Source: a virus. From it: a DNA stretch of 42,568 bases. The notes below the pieces were generated by a model, which was given only the letters and a program-made list of their open reading frames with translations, made no database searches and was not told the DNA's origin. Both the position numbers and the translations under genes were made by a program. The stretch lies in IMG/VR virus record IMGVR_UViG_3300047550_000557, positions 1 to 42,568 of that record. One strand, 5' to 3'. Positions 1 through 6,312 of the stretch are shown here, in pieces; the first letter of the stretch is position 1, and the number at the start of each line of letters is the position of its first letter.

Positions 1-45
1 GGAGGGGGGTGGTGCTAAAAAAGGGTGGGGTTCAGCAGGGCGCGG

Positions 46-73
46 ACACAAAAAAAGCCCCACGAAGGGGCTT
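46..73 (-). terminator. intrinsic terminator of the leftward gene at 154-420
   Basis: Read on the minus strand there is a 7-bp stem AAGCCCC/GGGGCTT (plus positions 67-73 and 55-61) with a 5-base loop, followed by a T-run (plus A50-A56; seven T, the first two in the stem). This is a typical rho-independent terminator. It lies about 80 bases past the stop of the leftward gene and supports that gene being real. Confidence 0.85.
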
Positions 74-153
74 GACATTCGCGAAAAAATGTGGTAGGGG
101 GCATGCGAAAACCCCCGCGCCCATGAAGTGACGCGAGGGTGTCCGCTGACTAT

Positions 154-420
154 CTATAGCGCGATTCTCTTCATAACAACTCGAAGAGTTGAAGTGACGA
201 TAGAGAACTCCGCGACTCCGCGATTCTCCGCGACATCGAACACAACCCCGACGCGACCCTTGCCGACTGGAACTACATCACCAATCTGCGCGAACTGTAG
301 GGGAACTAACTCGAAATCGGGAACACAATCGAGAGAAGGAACGCCGTATTCCTCTTTCGCGTCCACGACATACGCCTTGAGGTCTACGAGTAAATCATCG
401 TGTGTCCATGCTGTTGCCAT
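154..420 (-). CDS. hypothetical protein, 88 aa
   Basis: I do not recognise the family. The protein starts MATAWTHDDL and is acidic, with alternating hydrophobic stretches compatible with a small beta-rich fold (segment GDVVPVGKGRVGVVFDV resembles a short beta-barrel turn). An ATG 18 bases upstream is in frame, but the AAAGG at about 8 bases before the ATG at 420 favours the shorter form. It is the only leftward gene at this end, is followed by an intrinsic terminator, and diverges from the early operon across a 315-base control region. A longer reading frame on the opposite strand covers the same bases but has no ribosome site or terminator. Confidence 0.65.
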   Translation of the reverse strand: MATAWTHDDLLVDLKAYVVDAKEEYGVPSLDCVPDFELVPLQFAQIGDVVPVGKGRVGVVFDVAENRGVAEFSIVTSTLRVVMKRIAL

Positions 421-544
421 TGTCTTGCCTTTCGTCATTGAGCCGAACCGAATGCTCGGCGTTGAGGAGAATAATACAGGAACGCTCCCCGAATGTCAAA
501 TCTGGCTGTATGGCTGAGCATACTTACGGCGTGTCTTGATGTGA

Positions 545-657
545 TGACACATGACACGATACGCCACACGATACGCAGTATGCGTGACACATGGGACGAG
601 TGATAGGCAGATGAGCATTTGGCAGGCTACGCAGGTGGGCTATGGGCAGGCTACGCA
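545..657. repeat. clustered short direct repeats (iteron-like)
   Basis: TGACACATG occurs at 545-553 and 585-593. ACACGATACGC occurs at 554-564 and 566-576, with a period of 12. GGCAGGCTACGCA occurs at 621-633 and 645-657, with a period of 24. All are exact. Such closely spaced repeats in a divergent intergenic region are typical of operator clusters or replication-initiator binding sites. No initiator gene is recognisable, so an operator role is as likely as an origin. Confidence 0.6.
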
Positions 658-661
658 TCTC

Positions 662-692
662 AAGATAGCAAATCAAAGATTTGCGTAATAAT
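662..692 (+). promoter_or_regulatory. conserved hairpin leader element, copy A
   Basis: AAGATA is followed by the stem GCAAATC (668-674), loop AAA, stem GATTTGC (678-684), then GTAATAAT. The same layout is found at 2795-2827 and 3917-3948, where both stem arms change together (C for A, G for T). It lies about 45 bases before the first gene of the early operon. It could be a phage-specific promoter or operator, or an RNA hairpin at the 5' end or a processing site; TAATAAT could serve as a -10 box. Confidence 0.6.
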
Positions 693-735
693 GTCGAGCC
701 GAATCGGAAAGTCCGAACGGCAGAAAGGAACCACC

Positions 736-984
736 ATGAGAAAAGTAGCAACCGAAACCCTGAATGCTGTCGTGAAGAACGGCAATGTTCACATCAGCAA
801 GGCGGACGACAAGCGAGTCTTCGCGAAGGTCCGCATCACCACTAACACCGCTAAATCTTCGAAGAAGATTGAGCAAATCCTCAAGGCAATGGGGCAATAC
901 CCCGACTTCAACAAGGTGCTTGACGCTGTGCTCAAGGTAGAGCCAAACGCCTATGTAACACTCAAAGGCGGAGCTCGCGCATGA
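736..984 (+). CDS. hypothetical protein, 82 aa, first gene of the early operon
   Basis: A basic small protein of unknown family, starting MRKVATETLNAVVKNGNV. AGAAAGGA 6-13 bases upstream of the ATG at 736 sets the start. An N-terminal extension to 619 would run through the repeats and hairpin and is rejected. The lysine-rich composition could suit nucleic-acid binding, but no motif supports it. The stop overlaps the start of the next gene (ATGA), so the two are probably translationally coupled. Confidence 0.7.
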   Translation: MRKVATETLNAVVKNGNVHISKADDKRVFAKVRITTNTAKSSKKIEQILKAMGQYPDFNKVLDAVLKVEPNAYVTLKGGARA

Positions 985-1166
985 GTAACGACACAGCACT
1001 GGCAATCCTCATACTTTGCCTATTGGCAATGTCATTCCTCACTGGAGCCCTTATGGGCTCACTTCGTCGCGATACCGAGTGGCGTAGACACATCAGACGC
1101 GAGCAATATATAGCAGACCAAAGGTCTGCTGATTTAGATAGCCACTGGGAAACGGCAATCAAGTGA
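981..1166 (+). CDS. small single-pass membrane protein, 61 aa
   Basis: The N-terminus is short and polar. One hydrophobic segment follows (about residues 6-26, ALAILILCLLAMSFLTGALM) and then a strongly basic, Arg-rich tail (RRDTEWRRHIRREQ). By the positive-inside rule the tail would be cytoplasmic. No family is recognised; small early membrane proteins of phages often act on host envelope functions, but that is only analogy. The gene overlaps both neighbours by 4 bases, and its 3' part contains the in-gene copy of the hairpin element (1113-1129). Confidence 0.7.
   Translation: MSNDTALAILILCLLAMSFLTGALMGSLRRDTEWRRHIRREQYIADQRSADLDSHWETAIK
1113..1129 (+). promoter_or_regulatory. in-gene relative of the hairpin leader element, copy B
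   Basis: ATATATA overlaps the stem GCAGACC (1113-1119), followed by loop AAA, stem GGTCTGC (1123-1129) and then TGATTTA. Geometry and flanks match the intergenic copies, but the stem bases differ and still pair. It sits inside the membrane-protein gene, about 35 bases before the GTG of the zinc-ribbon gene. Confidence 0.4.
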
Positions 1167-1318
1167 CCCAATCAAAGTTCCAGAAATGCCCGCACTGCGG
1201 GCGACTCAATCTCGGCGCATGGTGTGTGTGTCCTGATTGGAGAAAGCCAACCACGACTGAGGCAGTCATCACCTGCGGTGACTGCCTTCGTCCCGACTGT
1301 AAAGGATGCGAATACTAA
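1163..1318 (+). CDS. small zinc-ribbon protein, 51 aa, GTG start
   Basis: The frame from GTG at 1163 to TAA at 1316 encodes a protein with eight Cys or His candidates: CPHC (residues 9-12), CVC near 21-23, CGDC near 39-42 and CKGC near 46-49. The spacing suggests one zinc ribbon made of two CxxC pairs plus an extra pair. The GTG overlaps the upstream stop (GTGA) and the stop overlaps the next ATG (TAATG), which fits the tight packing of this operon. Family unknown; it could bind nucleic acid or host RNA polymerase. Confidence 0.6.
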   Translation: MTQSKFQKCPHCGRLNLGAWCVCPDWRKPTTTEAVITCGDCLRPDCKGCEY

Positions 1319-1647
1319 TGCCAATGAAAACACTATCAACCAGCGACATAGTCGCTAACCAGTTCGTAAACGACTGGCTATTGGTCATTGAGAATGACCA
1401 AGATTCATGGAATCAACTCGTTGACGATGTCAAAAAGTTGAACTATGACCCAATCGCAACGACCGCATACCTGCGCGAAGAGTGGGATGTGCTGGTCGAC
1501 CAAATGGCTGGCGCTGTCGAAGACAAAGTGTCAGACATCGGCGCTTTACTACTGCGACAAATGCTCGCAGGGTATGGCGACTACGCACACCAACTCATTG
1601 CTAATCATGTGATTAGCAGCATCAAAGAAACGGAGGCAATAGCATGA
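1318..1647 (+). CDS. hypothetical protein, 109 aa
   Basis: Starts MPMKTLSTSD. AAAGGA about 11 bases upstream and the TAATG overlap with the previous stop favour the ATG at 1318; ATG at 1306 or 1324 are alternatives. It is predicted helical and acidic, and resembles small uncharacterised actinophage proteins in composition only. Its gene carries two of the strongest internal hairpins (1381-1401 with a 9-bp stem, and 1599-1618). The end overlaps the next gene by 4 bases. Confidence 0.7.
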   Translation: MPMKTLSTSDIVANQFVNDWLLVIENDQDSWNQLVDDVKKLNYDPIATTAYLREEWDVLVDQMAGAVEDKVSDIGALLLRQMLAGYGDYAHQLIANHVISSIKETEAIA

Positions 1648-1988
1648 AACTCAAGGCAATCAACGAACCATTCATAGACGTGAGTGGAACTTCCCTATGT
1701 GACTACATCACAACCACCAAGCGTGAGCTCACACGTGTATTCGGTGAGCCAACGGAAAACTGGGGTGACAAAGTCAACTTCGAATGGACACTGCTATTCG
1801 AAGATGAAACCGACACAATCGTAGCAACAGTCTACGACTGGAAGAACTACGACTACCGACTCGGAGATGACGAAGTCTACGAGTGGCACATCGGCGGACA
1901 CAGACAGGCTGCCGTAAAAGCAGTGTATGAAGCCTTCGCAAAGCGCGGAGGTCAATCAGAAAAGGAGGAAGCACGTGAAGGGGTATAA
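1644..1988 (+). CDS. hypothetical protein, 114 aa
   Basis: An acidic protein with many aromatic residues in the middle (TVYDWKNYDYRL, VYEWHIGG), looking like a small alpha/beta fold. The segment HIGGHRQAAVKAVYEAF probably forms a C-terminal helix. No family is recognised with confidence. ATGA overlap with the upstream gene and a 14-base overlap with the next gene show it belongs to the same operon. Confidence 0.75.
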   Translation: MKLKAINEPFIDVSGTSLCDYITTTKRELTRVFGEPTENWGDKVNFEWTLLFEDETDTIVATVYDWKNYDYRLGDDEVYEWHIGGHRQAAVKAVYEAFAKRGGQSEKEEAREGV

Positions 1989-2124
1989 GTTCAGAACCGA
2001 ACTCGCAAAGATTTGCCCTAACTATCAGTTAGAAGAAGACAATGATGGGCAAATAATTATCTACACCAATCTCAAAGAGATTGACAACGACGAATATGTG
2101 GACTGGGAGGAGAGCAATGACTAA
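1975..2124 (+). CDS. hypothetical protein, 49 aa, GTG start
   Basis: AGGAGG lies 6 bases before GTG 1975, the best ribosome site in the neighbourhood; an upstream in-frame start at 1927 would sit deep in the previous gene and is rejected. The product is a small acidic protein (KGYKFRTELAKICPNYQLEE) with no recognised domain. It overlaps the next gene by 8 bases. Confidence 0.7.
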   Translation: MKGYKFRTELAKICPNYQLEEDNDGQIIIYTNLKEIDNDEYVDWEESND

Positions 2125-2287
2125 GTATCTCGTATGGCAGAAGCGCGAGTTCATGTTCTACCAAGAGGTAGAAGCGGACTCAAAAGAAAAAGCAATCGAA
2201 GTTGCTTTTGAATACGGCGAATGGGAACAAGACCAGAACTATGCCGAACATTACTACGAAGTAGAGGAGGTTCCTGTAAATGGGTAA
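2117..2287 (+). CDS. hypothetical protein, 56 aa
   Basis: Starts MTKYLVWQKREF after GAGGAG 6-7 bases upstream. The protein is acidic and aromatic-rich (MFYQEVEADSKEKAIEVAF). The layout (strand, acidic helix, EYGEW) recalls small DpnD/PcfM-like or DUF-type phage proteins, but the match is not good enough to name. An 8-bp inverted repeat (2188-2209) lies within it. Confidence 0.65.
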   Translation: MTKYLVWQKREFMFYQEVEADSKEKAIEVAFEYGEWEQDQNYAEHYYEVEEVPVNG

Positions 2288-2537
2288 CAATCTATCGCAA
2301 GACCTAGCAGAGAATGTCACTGACATTCGGCAATCAATCGCAATCCAATTGCGAAGCAATCACTATCCCCCAGTTCCACTTACGATGGTGGAACCATGCA
2401 TCGAAGCCATCTATGCATGCAGTGACGAGGACTACGACAAGAGAATCACACTCCCAGAGGGAGTGACATGGCGTGGCTCAGTGACAGCGCCCGCATGGGC
2501 AATAGTCGAGGGTCATCACTTGGAGCCATGGCTATGA
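2280..2537 (+). CDS. hypothetical protein, 85 aa
   Basis: ATG 2280 follows GAGGAGG by about 8 bases and overlaps the previous stop. The protein begins MGNNLSQDLAENVTDIRQ and looks helical in its first half, with a Trp/Pro-rich end (WRGSVTAPAWAIVEGHHLEPWL). A segment like PPVPLTMVEPCIEAI is seen in small phage proteins of unknown role. It carries three separate 7-bp hairpins (2312-2328, 2338-2354, 2449-2465), the densest group in the operon. Confidence 0.7.
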   Translation: MGNNLSQDLAENVTDIRQSIAIQLRSNHYPPVPLTMVEPCIEAIYACSDEDYDKRITLPEGVTWRGSVTAPAWAIVEGHHLEPWL

Positions 2538-2797
2538 CAAGCGTGACTCTATACAACTGGATAACAGTTGACGGCGTTGAGTGGGGTGTTCACCTATGGG
2601 GTGAACTAGAAGAGTACGAAGATGGTACTCGCCAAGTAGTTGACATCGAGGCGCGTTATCTGCTACCCGATGGTGCGGAACAACTCAGCACCGATGGCAA
2701 CTTGTCCATACCTCAAGAGGTACAAGACCTAGCACAAGCCCTGCTCGACGACCATCGCACAAGCGATGACATGCTGGAGCATGGCGCGATTCATTAG
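2534..2797 (+). CDS. hypothetical protein, 87 aa
   Basis: ATG 2534 overlaps the previous stop (ATGA) and has GGAG about 8 bases upstream; ATG 2528 is an alternative and the longer form from 2468 is rejected. The product is acidic (DGVEWGVHLWGELEEYEDG) and likely beta-rich in the first half and helical at the end. Family unknown. It is the last gene before the second copy of the hairpin leader element. Confidence 0.65.
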   Translation: MTSVTLYNWITVDGVEWGVHLWGELEEYEDGTRQVVDIEARYLLPDGAEQLSTDGNLSIPQEVQDLAQALLDDHRTSDDMLEHGAIH

Positions 2798-2827
2798 ATA
2801 GCACATCTTTGATGTGCTTATTTATAG
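2795..2827 (+). promoter_or_regulatory. conserved hairpin leader element, copy C
   Basis: TAGATA is followed by the stem GCACATC (2801-2807), loop TTT, stem GATGTGC (2811-2817) and then TTATTTATAG. It lies between two genes, 30-60 bases before an ATG with a strong GAAAGGAG ribosome site. It shares stem and flanks with the copy at 3917-3948. TATTTATA could be a -10 box, but there is no matching -35, so a phage-specific promoter, operator or RNA element are all open. Confidence 0.65.
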
Positions 2828-2856
2828 TCGGCAACAATCAAACGAAAGGAGCAGTC

Positions 2857-3564
2857 ATGCCGAAACTCAAGCGGTCTAATGACCGCAAAGTAACCAACTT
2901 GGCTACGCCAAATGGCAAGCGGTCCGCAATCGCTAACACATTCGGTCTGCCTAGTGGCAAGCAATACTCATGTCCCTATGCAACAAGCATCTGCGAGCGC
3001 ATCTGTTATGCAGGCAAACTCGAAAAGATGTACACCTCAGTTCGTGAAGTATTACTTCACAACTGGAATGCACTTCGCAACGCCGACAAGTATGACACTT
3101 GGGCAATGCTCGACACCATGATTATCGAATTCAAAACTGAATGCGATACCAAAGGTATCGAGAAACTATTCCGCATCCATTGGGATGGTGATTTCTTCTC
3201 CGATGACTATACATGGGCATGGAAAGTAACAATCGAGAATCATCCAGACGTACAGTTCTGGGTGTACACACGTAACCCACACGCAGCTCGTGCGTTACGT
3301 GGTATTGACAACCTCTCGCTGTACTACTCAGCAGACAACGAGAACTGGGAGTCTGCGCCTGAAGGTGTGAAGATTGCATACCTATCAGACACATTCGCTC
3401 AAGCCAAGCAAGCAATGCTTGGCATGACAGGCAAGGCGGGAGCCTCATGTCCCGAACAACTCAAGCGGATTCCACTCATCTCCGAAAAGGGTGGAGCCTG
3501 TGCGGTGTGCCGTCTATGTGTAGATGGTAAGTCCGACATTCGATTCAGCATCTCAAAGAGATAG
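2857..3564 (+). CDS. GP88-like cysteine protein, 235 aa
   Basis: The N-terminal region has CPYATSICERICYAG (Cys 39, 46, 50), which resembles the GP88 family of actinophage proteins, where C...C...CYA marks the domain. Near the C-terminus is a second cluster (SCPEQ, then CAVCRLC). Seven Cys could hold an iron-sulfur cluster or zinc; the spacing is not the radical-SAM CxxxCxxC. The middle (FWVYTRNP, LSLYYSADNENW) looks like an alpha/beta barrel. ATG 2857 follows GAAAGGAG; an upstream start at 2809 would include the hairpin and is rejected. The function of the family is not established. Confidence 0.7.
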   Translation: MPKLKRSNDRKVTNLATPNGKRSAIANTFGLPSGKQYSCPYATSICERICYAGKLEKMYTSVREVLLHNWNALRNADKYDTWAMLDTMIIEFKTECDTKGIEKLFRIHWDGDFFSDDYTWAWKVTIENHPDVQFWVYTRNPHAARALRGIDNLSLYYSADNENWESAPEGVKIAYLSDTFAQAKQAMLGMTGKAGASCPEQLKRIPLISEKGGACAVCRLCVDGKSDIRFSISKR

Positions 3565-3572
3565 GAGAAAAC

Positions 3573-3902
3573 ATGGAAGCATCATTCTTGATAGCGCAGG
3601 TAGAAACTACGCTATCCAATTACACAAGCCAATACCACAGACGTGGTATGCAAGACCTTGCCATATGGCAAGCACTAGATATGTACTATCAAAGACCAGA
3701 TGACTGGGACTTAGTACTCACATCCACTAAGGAAGAAGCCTTCGACCGCATGGTCAAGGATGGGTGGGATGTAAACATGGGCGACCACTTCTTCGGTATC
3801 GACTATGAAACAACCGATGAACTTGTACTTGAGTACCTCAAGGACAATAAGTTAGTAACGGATATCAACGAAGTTGATGAGCCAGACGAAAGCAATGACT
3901 AA
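3573..3902 (+). CDS. hypothetical acidic protein, 109 aa
   Basis: Starts MEASFLIAQVETTLSNYT after AGGAGAAAAC. It is strongly acidic toward the end (DINEVDEPDESND) and rich in aromatics, probably helical in the first half. No family is recognised. The gene contains a 7-bp inverted repeat (3632-3649), a fully self-complementary 16-mer near 3659 and two 6-bp hairpins close to the end, then the third leader element follows. Confidence 0.7.
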   Translation: MEASFLIAQVETTLSNYTSQYHRRGMQDLAIWQALDMYYQRPDDWDLVLTSTKEEAFDRMVKDGWDVNMGDHFFGIDYETTDELVLEYLKDNKLVTDINEVDEPDESND

Positions 3903-3916
3903 CCACGCACGTAATC

Positions 3917-3948
3917 AAGATAGCACATCAAAGATGTGCTTATTTATA
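3917..3948 (+). promoter_or_regulatory. conserved hairpin leader element, copy D
   Basis: AAGATA is followed by the stem GCACATC (3923-3929), loop AAA, stem GATGTGC (3933-3939) and then TTATTTATAC. The stem is identical to the copy at 2801-2817, with the loop inverted. It lies in the intergenic leader 40-70 bases before the ATG at 3988, which has a GAAAGGAG ribosome site, the same arrangement as copy C. Confidence 0.65.
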
Positions 3949-3987
3949 CGAAGCAAAACCAAACCCAACCGAAAGGAGCAACACCAA

Positions 3988-4446
3988 ATGACAATGATAG
4001 ACCCAGTAACATCCGTTGATGAGTCACCAAAGGTAGCCGTCGACGAAATCAAAGAGCAAATCTCTACGCTCGAAGCACAAATCAACACACTTCGCGATAG
4101 CCTCTATCGTGAACGCCAACTTGTTCGCAACTTGTACTCAGAAATCCACAGCGTTATCGAGGACAATGAGTACACACCAGAAGACACCATCACTTTCAGT
4201 GAACTAAGCGACATCCTCGCTACTGTATTCAGCAACCCTCTCACATTCCAGAAGGAATACCAAGCATGGGTTGAGTTCAAAGTTCGTGTCACCGTTGATT
4301 ACAAGGCATCACCTGATGATGCTCAGTCAATCGCAGATTCAATCGGGCTTGACATCAGTGATGACATCGTTACCTACGATGGTGAAGCAGAAGTATCCGA
4401 AGTCTATGTTGAAGACACTCGTGTTATCAGCGTAGAAGAACAGTAA
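3988..4446 (+). CDS. hypothetical coiled-coil protein, 152 aa
   Basis: Residues about 15-55 form a heptad-like charged helix (IKEQISTLEAQINTLRDSLY), a likely coiled coil. The second half is acidic and probably alpha/beta (YQAWVEFKVRVTVDYKASP, then DISDDIVTYDGEAEVSEVYV). The pattern of a leading coiled coil and a beta-rich tail is common in small phage regulators and scaffolds, but I cannot name the family. GAAAGGAG about 12 bases upstream and the hairpin leader support the start. Confidence 0.7.
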   Translation: MTMIDPVTSVDESPKVAVDEIKEQISTLEAQINTLRDSLYRERQLVRNLYSEIHSVIEDNEYTPEDTITFSELSDILATVFSNPLTFQKEYQAWVEFKVRVTVDYKASPDDAQSIADSIGLDISDDIVTYDGEAEVSEVYVEDTRVISVEEQ

Positions 4447-4456
4447 AGGAGCACAC

Positions 4457-4702
4457 ATGACAGACGTAATTGTATCTACCCCGAAGCGAGGTGATGTCTG
4501 CGCTAACGGCGCAGTCATCCTCGATATCAAGAAGACAATCGGCGATGGCTGGATTGTCCTCTGTCTATACACACAATCCCAGTACCACCCATTCGTAACA
4601 TGGTGGGCGTACTGGTCACAGACAGGCGAGCTAGCCTGCTCGATGGGTCATTACCATGACCAACTCTCCGAAGCAATTGTTGACTTCGACAAACGTTCGT
4701 GA
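4457..4702 (+). CDS. hypothetical protein, 81 aa
   Basis: Starts MTDVIVSTPKRGDVCANG after AAAGGAG. It is Trp/Tyr/His-rich in the middle (YTQSQYHPFVTWWAYWSQTG, followed by ACSMGHYHDQLSEA), suggesting a small beta-rich domain. No family is recognised. It stands 10 bases after the coiled-coil gene and about 40 before the DUF932 gene. Confidence 0.65.
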   Translation: MTDVIVSTPKRGDVCANGAVILDIKKTIGDGWIVLCLYTQSQYHPFVTWWAYWSQTGELACSMGHYHDQLSEAIVDFDKRS

Positions 4703-4743
4703 GATACTTCCTCCCAACCAACCAACAAACGAAAGGAATACAC

Positions 4744-5712
4744 ATGACAACAACACGCAGAATGTCAGCGTCAATCGCTGGCTCAGCAGTAACCGCAACA
4801 TCCGCACAAGATGCAGCCCAGCAAGCAGGTCTTGACTGGCATGTATCTCTCGCTGAACTAGAGGCTATCTCTGTCAGTGATAATGGAGTCAGTAGACTCG
4901 AAGTGCCAGACACATTCGGCACTGTCCGTACTAACAAGGATGGTAGCCAGTCAGTACTAGGTACTGTCGGCTCACGTTACAAGGTATTCCAGAATGGTGA
5001 GATGTTCTCCGCACTGGATGCACTGGTCGACTCAGGCGAAGCACGCTATGCCAACGCAGGTGAACTGCGTGGTGGTGCTCAAGTCTGGATGCTCCTTGAA
5101 CTACCTCGTGAGGTCAAGATTGCTAATGACCCACATGCTGCATACCTACTAGCTCGCACATCACACGATGGTTCCTGCTCGTTAGGTGTTAGTCCACTGG
5201 TCAACAGACTCTTCTGCTCTAACCAAATCAGTGGCATCTTCCGCAAGGATACAAAGTATTCCTTGCACCACACCACTAACGCTAGGTTACAAGTGGAGCA
5301 GATGCGTACCATGCTTGAGGTAATCTACACTGGCATCGAAACATACGAAGTCATTGCAGATAAGTTACTCAACGAATCAGTATCTGATTACCAAGTAGAA
5401 GGAATCTTCCGCAGAATGTGGACGCTGCCATCTACTATTGAGCATACTCCGTACAACAAACTCACCACTGGCGAGCGCCGTACATACAACCGAGTGATGG
5501 ACTCACGCAACACAGCACTCAACATCTACCAGAACTCCAGCACACAGGAGAATATCCGAGGTACTAAGTTCGGTGCGTTCCAAGCAATCGTCGAGTACCT
5601 CGACTGGAACTCACACAAGTCAGAGGCTACTCGTGCAGAGCGAGTAATCGCTGGCAAGTATGACCGACTCAAGAGCAAAGCTCTTGATGTAGTCCAAATG
5701 ATTAGCAAGTAA
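4744..5712 (+). CDS. DUF932-family (phage/plasmid-like) protein, 322 aa
   Basis: The sequence matches the DUF932 / TIGR03299 pattern. There is an N-terminal helix (AGLDWHVSLAEL), then VLGTVGSRYKVFQNGEMF, GARVWMLLELP-like (GAQVWMLLELP), LLARTSHDGSCSLGVSPLVNRLFCSN, and a helical C-terminal half with IYTGIETYEVIADKLLN. Length fits the family. The family is common on phages and plasmids and its biochemical role is unknown. ATG 4744 has AAAGGAA 6-12 bases upstream; an upstream start at 4699 would overlap the previous gene. It is the largest gene of the early operon. A bulged 10-bp hairpin (5243-5266) lies within it. Confidence 0.88.
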   Translation: MTTTRRMSASIAGSAVTATSAQDAAQQAGLDWHVSLAELEAISVSDNGVSRLEVPDTFGTVRTNKDGSQSVLGTVGSRYKVFQNGEMFSALDALVDSGEARYANAGELRGGAQVWMLLELPREVKIANDPHAAYLLARTSHDGSCSLGVSPLVNRLFCSNQISGIFRKDTKYSLHHTTNARLQVEQMRTMLEVIYTGIETYEVIADKLLNESVSDYQVEGIFRRMWTLPSTIEHTPYNKLTTGERRTYNRVMDSRNTALNIYQNSSTQENIRGTKFGAFQAIVEYLDWNSHKSEATRAERVIAGKYDRLKSKALDVVQMISK

Positions 5713-5721
5713 GGAGGCGTA

Positions 5722-5949
5722 ATGACAAACCCGCTAAGCAAGTACCTTGACCAGTCGTATGTGCAACCGCCACTCAAGCCACGAGTGGCGCAGTACATAC
5801 TCAAAGCACTGGATTACCTACATATCTACTCGCAGAAGAACAATGAACCTGCTCTTATTGAGCAGGAACTGCACGAGGAAGCAGAAGGATTGATTACAGA
5901 TGTAATCATCTATGCACCAGAGGAAGACGATGGGAAAACTCAAGACTAA
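5722..5949 (+). CDS. hypothetical protein, 75 aa
   Basis: Starts MTNPLSKYLDQSYVQPPLKP after a strong AAGGAGG. Helical, acidic C-terminus (EEDDGKTQD). Unknown family. Inverted repeats with 8-bp (5768-5790) and 7-bp (5848-5866) stems lie inside. It overlaps the next gene by 20 bases. Confidence 0.7.
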   Translation: MTNPLSKYLDQSYVQPPLKPRVAQYILKALDYLHIYSQKNNEPALIEQELHEEAEGLITDVIIYAPEEDDGKTQD

Positions 5950-6160
5950 TCACGTACTAGAAACAAACAATGCCACGCTACTCGTAGTACCTAAGGCTGG
6001 CTGGTCTTGGTACTGCGGGTATCACGACACCGCTGGCTCAGGCGATGACAAGGACGAAGTCCAGTTCATGGCAGGAGCACACGTTCATTACCACGCAGTT
6101 GATGGTGAGGTATGTGAACTGTATTATCGACATCACAAAGTAAGAAAGGAAAAGAAATGA
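5930..6160 (+). CDS. hypothetical protein, 76 aa
   Basis: Starts MGKLKTNHVLETNNATLLVV; GAGGAAG lies about 5 bases before the ATG, and the upstream in-frame start at 5912 is disfavoured. The protein is His/Tyr-rich (YCGYHDTAGSGDD, HVHYHAVDGEVCELYYRHH) with Cys and His that could bind a metal. It ends in a very basic tail (HKVRKEKK). Family unknown. It overlaps the next ATG by 4 bases. Confidence 0.65.
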   Translation: MGKLKTNHVLETNNATLLVVPKAGWSWYCGYHDTAGSGDDKDEVQFMAGAHVHYHAVDGEVCELYYRHHKVRKEKK

Positions 6161-6312
6161 AAGTGTATGACACTTGGGTCAAGTACATAGACGGATGGTT
6201 CATCCACTACTGTGAACTCTGCAATGCAGAGATTGCAGGCAAGACACCACAAGAACTGCATGACCAACTTGATAAACACAAGTTGTTTGTTGCCTGTTCT
6301 AAGGGGTACTGA
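6157..6312 (+). CDS. hypothetical protein with a possible zinc site, 51 aa
   Basis: The frame from ATG 6157 (AGAAAGGAAAAGAA upstream) to TGA 6310 encodes a protein beginning MKVYDTWVKYIDGWF. It contains CELC (residues 19-22), then HDQLDKHK and a later Cys: a CxxC...H...H arrangement like a C2H2 finger (HYCELCNAEIAGKTPQELHD). The stop overlaps the next start (TGATG). Probably a small zinc finger of unknown target. Confidence 0.6.
   Translation: MKVYDTWVKYIDGWFIHYCELCNAEIAGKTPQELHDQLDKHKLFVACSKGY

Larger units (their letters stand above)
421..735. promoter_or_regulatory. divergent control region between the leftward gene and the early operon
   Basis: No gene is seen in these 315 bases. The region holds clustered short direct repeats (545-657), a hairpin element (662-692) shared with two later leaders, and the motif GAGCCGAAYCG near 440 and again near 695. 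A possible promoter on the plus strand is TTGGCA, 16 bases, TATGGG near 619-646, but it is weak. The region must hold the promoters for both directions and could also be an origin; neither is proven by sequence alone. Confidence 0.5.

Noticed and set aside
31-123. Small leftward frame of 30 codons over the terminator
   Set aside because: It runs through the terminator hairpin and its T-run (FF codons) and has no ribosome site.
128-517. Open frame of 129 codons on the plus strand
   Set aside because: No ribosome site, Ser/Thr-rich shadow composition, and the opposite strand has a gene with ribosome site and terminator.
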